Shown here: positions 59,056-64,000 of the stretch, one piece after another | Position numbering within the stretch: the first letter of the stretch is position 1 | How the letters are laid out: each line of letters starts with the position of its first letter | Source: Cryptosporangium phraense | GTDB lineage: Bacteria > Actinomycetota > Actinomycetes > Mycobacteriales > Cryptosporangiaceae | Assembly: GCF_006912135.1 (NCBI RefSeq) | Contig: NZ_VIRS01000022.1 | Span: 59,982 to 123,981, forward strand | Length of the DNA stretch: 64,000 nucleotides | Reading direction: 5' to 3' | Made by a program: the position numbers and the translations under genes | The notes under the pieces: generated by a model | The model's input: only the letters and a program-made list of their open reading frames with translations | Database searches by the model: none | What the model was told of the DNA's origin: nothing

Positions 59056-59242
59056 AGTCCCGACCATGCCCAAAAATCGCCCGTTCATGCAAGAACCCCA
59101 GGGCCGAGATCCCAAAAATCACTCTCCGCACCCGCGTCCACACTCACCTCCGACGTGCTGAACCCTTCGGACGTGCTGAACGCGAGGTAGGACTGTTACG
59201 TAGTCCACACCGAGCCCACCCACGCAGCCCCGAGGTGACGGA

Positions 59243-60688
59243 ATGACTTCGACAGCAACAGCCGACATCGGCGTAACCGGACTCGCCGTGATGGGCCGGA
59301 ACCTCGCCCGCAACCTCGCCCGGCACGGGCACACGGTCGCGGTCCACAACCGGTCGCCGGAGAAGACGCACTCCCTGGTCACCGACCACGGATACGAGGG
59401 CACGTTCGTCGCCAGCGAGTCGATGGCCGACTTCGTGCAGTCGCTCAAGCGTCCCCGCGCCGTGATCATCATGGTCAAGGCCGGGAAAGCCACCGACGCC
59501 GTGATCGACGAGCTGATCCCGCTGCTGGAAGAGGGCGACATCGTCGTCGACTGCGGCAACGCGCACTTCGCCGACACCAGGCGGCGCGAGGAAGCCCTCA
59601 AGGAGCACGGCCTGCACTTCTCCGGCACCGGCGTCTCCGGTGGCGAGGAGGGCGCGCTGAACGGTCCGAGCATCATGCCCGGCGGCTCCGAGCACTCGTA
59701 CGAGAAGCTCGGCCCGATCTTCGAGTCGATCGCCGCGAACGTCGACGGCACCCCGTGCTGCTTCCACGTCGGGCCGGACGGCGCCGGGCACTTCGTCAAG
59801 ATGGTGCACAACGGCATCGAGTACGCCGACATGCAGCTGATCGCCGAGGCCTACGACCTCCTGCGCTCGGGCCTGGACGCCACCCCGGCCCAGATCGCCG
59901 ACATCTTCCGCGAGTGGAACCGCGGCAGCCTCGAGTCGTTCCTGATCGAGATCACCGCCGACGTGCTGTCCCACGTCGACGGGCGCACCGGGCGGCCGTT
60001 CGTCGACATCGTGCTCGACCAGGCCGAGCAGAAGGGCACCGGTCGCTGGACCGTGCAGACCGCCCTCGACCTCGGCGTCCCGATCACCGGGATCGCCGAA
60101 GCGACGTTCGCCCGGTCGCTGTCCGGTCACGCCGAGCAGCGCGAGGCGGCTCGCGAGGTCTTCCCGACCACCAACGAGCTGGCCTGGGCGGCCGACGACC
60201 GCGAGGGGTTCATCGAGGACGTCCGGAAGGCGCTGTACGCGTCCAAGGTCGTCGCGTACGCGCAGGGCTACGACATGATCAAGGCCGGCAGCGACGAATA
60301 CGGCTGGGACATCGACCGCGGCGCCACCGCGACGATCTGGCGCGGCGGGTGCATCATCCGGGCCCGGTTCCTCGACCGGATCCGCGAGGCCTACGACGAG
60401 AACCCCGAGCTCCCGACGCTGCTGGCCTCGCCGTACTTCGTGAAGGCGGTCTCGGACGGCGTCGACAGCTGGCGTCGCGTGGTCGGCGACTCCGCGCGGG
60501 CCGGCGTTCCGACCCCGGCGTTCTCGTCGTCGCTGGCGTACTTCGACGGTCTCCGTCGTCGTCGGCTGCCGGCCGCGCTCATCCAGGGTCTGCGCGACAA
60601 CTTCGGCGCGCACACCTACCTGCGCACCGACACGGAGGGCGCCTTCCACACGCTCTGGGGCTCCGACAAGACCGAGCACAAGGCCTAG
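59243..60688 (+). CDS. gnd: NADP-dependent decarboxylating 6-phosphogluconate dehydrogenase
   Basis: A 481-residue long-form enzyme. IGVTGLAVMGRNLARNLARH is the NADP site (GLAVMG), GTGVSGGEEGALNGPSIMPG the substrate loop, and HFVKMVHNGIEYADMQLIAE carries the catalytic Lys. The C-terminal helical domain ends in HTLWGSDKTEHKA. It oxidises 6-phosphogluconate to ribulose 5-phosphate in the pentose phosphate pathway. The ATG follows GAGGTGACGGA. Convergent with the membrane protein after it (four-base overlap). Confidence 0.95.
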   Translation: MTSTATADIGVTGLAVMGRNLARNLARHGHTVAVHNRSPEKTHSLVTDHGYEGTFVASESMADFVQSLKRPRAVIIMVKAGKATDAVIDELIPLLEEGDIVVDCGNAHFADTRRREEALKEHGLHFSGTGVSGGEEGALNGPSIMPGGSEHSYEKLGPIFESIAANVDGTPCCFHVGPDGAGHFVKMVHNGIEYADMQLIAEAYDLLRSGLDATPAQIADIFREWNRGSLESFLIEITADVLSHVDGRTGRPFVDIVLDQAEQKGTGRWTVQTALDLGVPITGIAEATFARSLSGHAEQREAAREVFPTTNELAWAADDREGFIEDVRKALYASKVVAYAQGYDMIKAGSDEYGWDIDRGATATIWRGGCIIRARFLDRIREAYDENPELPTLLASPYFVKAVSDGVDSWRRVVGDSARAGVPTPAFSSSLAYFDGLRRRRLPAALIQGLRDNFGAHTYLRTDTEGAFHTLWGSDKTEHKA

Positions 60689-61050
60689 GTGAAGAGCTGG
60701 TTCACGTTGAACGTGTCCCAGGCGAGAACCAGCATCGTCACCGAGAGAGCGGCTCCGGTGACCGCGGCTACGCCAACGCCCATGCCGCGGTCACCTCGGG
60801 TCAGCAGCACCGCGCCGGCCGATCCGGCGATCAGGATCGCCACCAGGAACAGGCTCACCAGCGACGCCGTGCTCCACGACACGAGCCCGACCAGCACGAA
60901 ATAGACCAGCGACACACACACCCCGATCAGCACGCCCCACCAGCGCACCTCGCCGCTCTCCCGATACCGGGGACGGCGCGGTGTCGGCATTTGTACCGGC
61001 GGCGGCACATAACCGGCTGGTTGGTGGTTCGGAGCCGGGTCCCACGTCAT
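60685..61050 (-). CDS. small membrane protein
   Basis: A 121-residue protein with a Pro-rich cytosolic start (HQPAGYVPPPVQMPTPRRPR) and three hydrophobic spans (VLIGVCVSLVYFVLVGLV, LVSLFLVAILIAGSAGAVLL, VGVAAVTGAALSVTMLVLAW). No known function. Confidence 0.7.
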   Translation of the reverse strand: MTWDPAPNHQPAGYVPPPVQMPTPRRPRYRESGEVRWWGVLIGVCVSLVYFVLVGLVSWSTASLVSLFLVAILIAGSAGAVLLTRGDRGMGVGVAAVTGAALSVTMLVLAWDTFNVNQLFT

Positions 61051-61106
61051 GCGCCGAGCCTACGACGCTCTGGTCAACACTCGACTACGTCGTGCATTCT
61101 GAAGGC

Positions 61107-61658
61107 ATGGGCGAGGTGTTACCGCTGCCACACCGGGGCGACGTGTTTCTCGACCCCCGTGGGGAAGGCCGGTCGCTGCGAATCAGCGGCCACCGTGGTG
61201 CTGGAACCGTCGTGCTGAGCATCTGGCGGCAGGGCGAGTGCCGAGCGACGTTCCGGTTGGCCGGAACCGAGGTCGACGACTTCGTCCGCGCTCTGTTGAG
61301 CGCGGCTCCGCCGTCGGCCCCCGGCACCGAGTTGCCCGCCGTCGCCGGCGAGCCCACACCGGTGCTGCAGGTGCAACTGAGCGGCAACGTCGTGGTTGAG
61401 CTCAATTCTCATATCGACGATATGCAGCGGACCACCGCAGTAGGAACTACTGCCGTAGCCGCCGAACCGGCCGACCAGCTTGGCGAGGAGACCACCGAGG
61501 AGATCGTCCCGGCCACCGGCGAGCACGACGTCACCGCAGGCGCAAAGCCGGCGGAGGCGAGCACCGCCGACGAGGCCTCAGCCGACCCCACGCAGACCCC
61601 AGAGCCCGGCCCCGACGACCCGCCCGCCGGGCGGCCCGGCCCCGATCCGGTCGTCTGA
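61107..61658 (+). CDS. conserved hypothetical actinobacterial protein
   Basis: A 183-residue protein. The first 90 residues look folded and beta-rich (MGEVLPLPHRGDVFLDPRGE, LRISGHRGAGTVVLSIWRQG, RATFRLAGTEVDDFVRALL), the last 90 are acidic, Thr/Ala/Pro-rich and disordered. Eighty-one bases of its 3' end overlap the convergent isomerase-like gene, so one of the two C-termini may be shorter than drawn. Confidence 0.65.
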   Translation: MGEVLPLPHRGDVFLDPRGEGRSLRISGHRGAGTVVLSIWRQGECRATFRLAGTEVDDFVRALLSAAPPSAPGTELPAVAGEPTPVLQVQLSGNVVVELNSHIDDMQRTTAVGTTAVAAEPADQLGEETTEEIVPATGEHDVTAGAKPAEASTADEASADPTQTPEPGPDDPPAGRPGPDPVV

Positions 61659-62897
61659 TCCGACCTCCGGCGGCTCGGCCCCGAGTCGCAGTGCCGCCCG
61701 CAGCAGCGATCGTTGCCGCTCCACCGCCCGATGCGTGTCCCGGCACAGCTCCCGGTACGCGGCCAGCGTGTCGGCCGGTCCGCCCAGCGCCGCTCGCACC
61801 GCGGTGAGCAGCGGCGACGCGTCCGTCTCGTAGGCCGTCAGCAGGACTTCGGTCGCGGCCTCGACGTCCCCGACCGCCTGGGCCGCGCGCAGGGCCGCGC
61901 GGTCGAGCAGCATCGCCTTGGCCGCGGCCTCCTGGACCGCGGCGACCGTGCGCAGCGCGGTCTCGATCCCCGGTCGTTCGCCCGGCGGGAGCCGGAGCGC
62001 GAACGGAACCGGGCAGCGGCGGCCGCGGACCAGCACGCCGCCCTCGGCGGCGTCGACCATCGCGAGGAACAGCGCGAACGGACCGGCCGCGCCGAGCCGC
62101 AGGCCGGCCAGCCGGTCCGCGGCCCGGAGCGTGGTGATGCTGAGCTCGGGATCCTCGTCGGCGACCGGAACCGGGTCGAGCAGCACCTTCGTGCCCGGCC
62201 CGGCCGCGGCGGCCAACCAGGAGGCGGTCTGCCAGTCCGGGGTGGCCCGCCGCACCGGGAACGGGTCGTCGACCGAGTACTCGACGACCAGCTGCATCGA
62301 CGCGGGCAGCTGCCGCCGGACGCCGCTGAGCACGTCGGCGAGCCGGTCGAGCCGCCGCTGGGTCTCCCCGGCGCCGGGGTAGGGCGCGCCGGTGTGCAGG
62401 CGGACGACGAACCGGCGCGCGTCCAGATCGACGGCGAGCGCGGCCGCCCGGCGCAGCGTCAACAGCGCCCGCTGGGCCAGGTCGGCGTCCGGATGGCAGA
62501 GCGGCAGCGGACGCCCGGGCCGCGCGGCGACGTCGGGAACCACCGCGCCGATGCGGATGTCGGCGTCGGCCGCGTGAGCGGCCAGCTCGGCGGCGTCGTC
62601 GACGCGATCGGCGGGCAGTTCGAGACCGACCGCGGGCGTGATCACGGTGAGCCGGTGGATGACGGCCGTGTCCGCGACCGCGTCGTGCCCGGTGAACGCG
62701 GAGCCGGTCGGCCGGAGCAGCTCGGAGGGGATCTCGATCCGCATGCTGCAGAGGGTCGCGACGGCGTCGGCGTCGACGCCCCAGAGCAGACGGCGGCCGG
62801 ACGTGGCTTCCGCCGGGTCGGAACGGTCGGGCTCGGAGGGTGCGGCGGGTTCGGCGGGTTCGGCGGGTTCGGCGACCGGTGCCGTAAATCGATTCAT
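61578..62897 (-). CDS. rhamnose/xylose-isomerase-like TIM-barrel protein
   Basis: A 439-residue protein from the ATG at 62897 (GGGAGGA seven bases upstream). After a disordered AEPAEPAEPA start, the segment MRIEIPSELLRPTGSAFTGH and VIHRLTVITPAVGLELPADR recalls the start of RhaI-type sugar isomerases, followed by ADADIRIGAVVPDVA and RFVVRLHTGAPYPGAGETQR. Metal-ligand positions are not obvious, so it may have diverged from isomerase activity. Family match is by pattern memory only. Confidence 0.55.
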   Translation of the reverse strand: MNRFTAPVAEPAEPAEPAAPSEPDRSDPAEATSGRRLLWGVDADAVATLCSMRIEIPSELLRPTGSAFTGHDAVADTAVIHRLTVITPAVGLELPADRVDDAAELAAHAADADIRIGAVVPDVAARPGRPLPLCHPDADLAQRALLTLRRAAALAVDLDARRFVVRLHTGAPYPGAGETQRRLDRLADVLSGVRRQLPASMQLVVEYSVDDPFPVRRATPDWQTASWLAAAAGPGTKVLLDPVPVADEDPELSITTLRAADRLAGLRLGAAGPFALFLAMVDAAEGGVLVRGRRCPVPFALRLPPGERPGIETALRTVAAVQEAAAKAMLLDRAALRAAQAVGDVEAATEVLLTAYETDASPLLTAVRAALGGPADTLAAYRELCRDTHRAVERQRSLLRAALRLGAEPPEVGSDDRIGAGPPGGRVVGAGLWGLRGVG

Positions 62898-62973
62898 ACC
62901 CATTCCTCCCGGCTTATCCGGCCATGACCCTCGCTGATTACGACGGCTCACTGCAAGTCGACGGGGCGGAAAG

Positions 62974-63957
62974 ATGAGCGCGTGTTGCATGCTGTCCGGT
63001 GTGCAGATAACCCGGACGGCGGTCCTCGGCCTCGGTCTGATCGGCGGCTCGCTGCTGCTGCGACTGGCAAAGATGCAGGCCAGCGCCATCGGGTACGACG
63101 CTGATCCGGGTACCAGGGCCGCGGTCGCGGACAGGCTAGGGGAGCACGCGGTGGCGTCGGATCTGGCCGCCGCGATCGAAGGTGCGGACCTCGTCGTGCT
63201 CGCGGTGCCGTTGCCGGCCGTGCCGGTGGTGCTGAGCGCGCTGGCCGAGGTCGGTTACCGGGGTCTGCTCACGGATGTGACGTCGGTGAAGGACCCGGTT
63301 CGGGCGCTGGTGTCCACCGAGCTGGCGGGTGCTCGGTGGGTGGGCGGGCACCCGATGGCGGGCAAGGAGTCGTCCGGGTTCGGGGTAGCCGACGAGGATC
63401 TGCTGAACGGCTGCGCCTGGGCCCTGTGCCTGGACGACGAGGTGCTGCTGGACGACTGGCTCGCGGTCGCCCGCTGGGCCCTGGCCGTCGGAGGCCGGGT
63501 GACGCCGCTGACGTCGGAGGAGCACGACACCGCGGTCGCCCGGATCAGCCACCTCCCGCACGTGGTCGCGGCCGCGCTGACGATCGGAGCCGCCGACGGC
63601 CCGGTCGGCCCGGCCGCGCTGGGCCTGGGAGCCGGCTCCTTCCGCGATGCGACCCGAGTGGCCGCGACCAGGGTGGCTCTGACCGCCGCCATGTGCGGCG
63701 GGAACGCGCTGGCGCTCGCGGTCGAGGTGGACGCGCTGATCGAGCGCCTGACCTCGGCCCGGCAGGTGCTGACCGACCCCGAGGCGCTGTCGGACTGGCT
63801 GGAAAGCGCCCGGGCGATCCGGGCCAACTGGCCACCGCCCGGGGCAAAAGCCAGCGTCCGCCTCACCCGCGACGAGCTACTGTTCCTCGGCCGGGGTGGC
63901 GGGTACCTGATCGAGATCCACGAAAGCTCCGCCGACGTGATCCAGCCCGAGGCCTGA
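62974..63957 (+). CDS. tyrA: prephenate dehydrogenase (TyrA)
   Basis: A 327-residue protein: RTAVLGLGLIGGSLLLRLAK is the NAD(P) site (GLGLIGGS), TDVTSVKDPV and GGHPMAGKESSGFGVADEDL carry the HPMAG substrate motif with the catalytic His, and ISHLPHVVAAAL the second His region. It converts prephenate to 4-hydroxyphenylpyruvate for tyrosine. The ATG at 62974 has GGAAAG just upstream; a GTG at 63001 is the alternative. No ACT domain is present, so feedback control, if any, is different from the fused forms. Confidence 0.9.
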   Translation: MSACCMLSGVQITRTAVLGLGLIGGSLLLRLAKMQASAIGYDADPGTRAAVADRLGEHAVASDLAAAIEGADLVVLAVPLPAVPVVLSALAEVGYRGLLTDVTSVKDPVRALVSTELAGARWVGGHPMAGKESSGFGVADEDLLNGCAWALCLDDEVLLDDWLAVARWALAVGGRVTPLTSEEHDTAVARISHLPHVVAAALTIGAADGPVGPAALGLGAGSFRDATRVAATRVALTAAMCGGNALALAVEVDALIERLTSARQVLTDPEALSDWLESARAIRANWPPPGAKASVRLTRDELLFLGRGGGYLIEIHESSADVIQPEA

Positions 63958-64000
63958 CCGAGTTCGGCGGCTAGGAGGTCGGTGCCCTCGCCGACGTGAC

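Noticed and set aside
59144..60679. 511-residue open frame on the minus strand
   Set aside because: Antisense to 6-phosphogluconate dehydrogenase; composition is that of a shadow frame.
1..64000. CRISPR array
   Set aside because: No series of 25-40 base direct repeats with regular unique spacers; the repeats seen are 9-18 base coding tandem repeats.
63958..64000. Possible end of another gene at the right edge
   Set aside because: Forty-three bases without a supportable frame or motif.

Overview
The window is chromosomal DNA of a high-GC Gram-positive bacterium (Actinomycetota). Coding regions have G/C at most third positions, genes are tightly packed with GTGA/ATGA stop-start overlaps, GTG starts are common, and several families are typical of actinomycetes (DUF397 with XRE regulator, DUF574 methyltransferase, orphan primase-polymerase, tRNA-deaminase-associated protein, STAS/SpoIIE partner switching). 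A filamentous actinomycete of the Frankia/Cryptosporangium/Micromonospora sort fits, but the sequence alone does not fix the genus. I see no CRISPR array, intact insertion sequence, integrase or rRNA.

Positions 1-20.6 kb look accessory. A divergently transcribed XRE-TPR regulator (11312-12685) with a long palindromic leader faces a twelve-gene minus-strand operon (752-11080), most of it translationally coupled. The core is a thymidylate-synthase-fold enzyme whose base-reading Asn is replaced by Asp, which predicts a cytosine nucleotide hydroxymethylase. It is coupled to a NodU/TobZ-type O-carbamoyltransferase, a CgeB-like glycosyltransferase and a sugar-nucleotide epimerase, and surrounded by two methyltransferases, three kinase-like proteins, a histidine phosphatase, an NmrA-like protein and an unknown small protein. 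This is the best candidate for an undescribed system: a pathway making a hypermodified cytosine, either as a nucleoside natural product or as a modified nucleotide or DNA base. A complete type I restriction-modification operon (hsdM-hsdS-hsdR) follows, then an unknown gene and tRNA-Arg(ACG), whose 3' end faces the island.

Positions 20.9-30.4 kb hold a CGNR-domain regulator divergent from an MFS exporter, two membrane-associated dynamin-like GTPases, and a TPP-riboswitch-controlled thiamine ABC importer (thiB, thiP, thiQ). From 30.4 to 32.2 kb lies a gene graveyard with a frameshifted DUF4143 ATPase. From 32.2 to 46.4 kb are an orphan hypX (CO synthesis for hydrogenase maturation), a UBP zinc-finger gene divergent from a Na+/H+ antiporter, an EcsC-domain protein with a long disordered tail, tRNA-Ser(GCU), a beta-hydroxyacid dehydrogenase, a Mug-type DNA glycosylase, an NmrA-like quinone reductase under twin palindromes, a beta-lactamase-fold protein without its catalytic residues, and a very large HrpA helicase.

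Positions 46.4-53 kb contain a MerR-thioredoxin pair, an XRE/DUF397 pair, a membrane protein of the type usually found in integrative elements, and a coupled operon of a small protein, a primase-polymerase-like protein and a globin with a disordered tail. Positions 53-56.7 kb hold a nucleotidyltransferase and a signalling locus: a STAS antagonist divergent from a GAF-SpoIIE phosphatase that is coupled to a B12-binding protein with a CarH-like photoreceptor motif. The right end (56.7-64 kb) has gene remnants, tRNA-Ser(CGA), tadA with its associated gene, NADP-dependent 6-phosphogluconate dehydrogenase, small conserved proteins, a rhamnose-isomerase-like protein and prephenate dehydrogenase.
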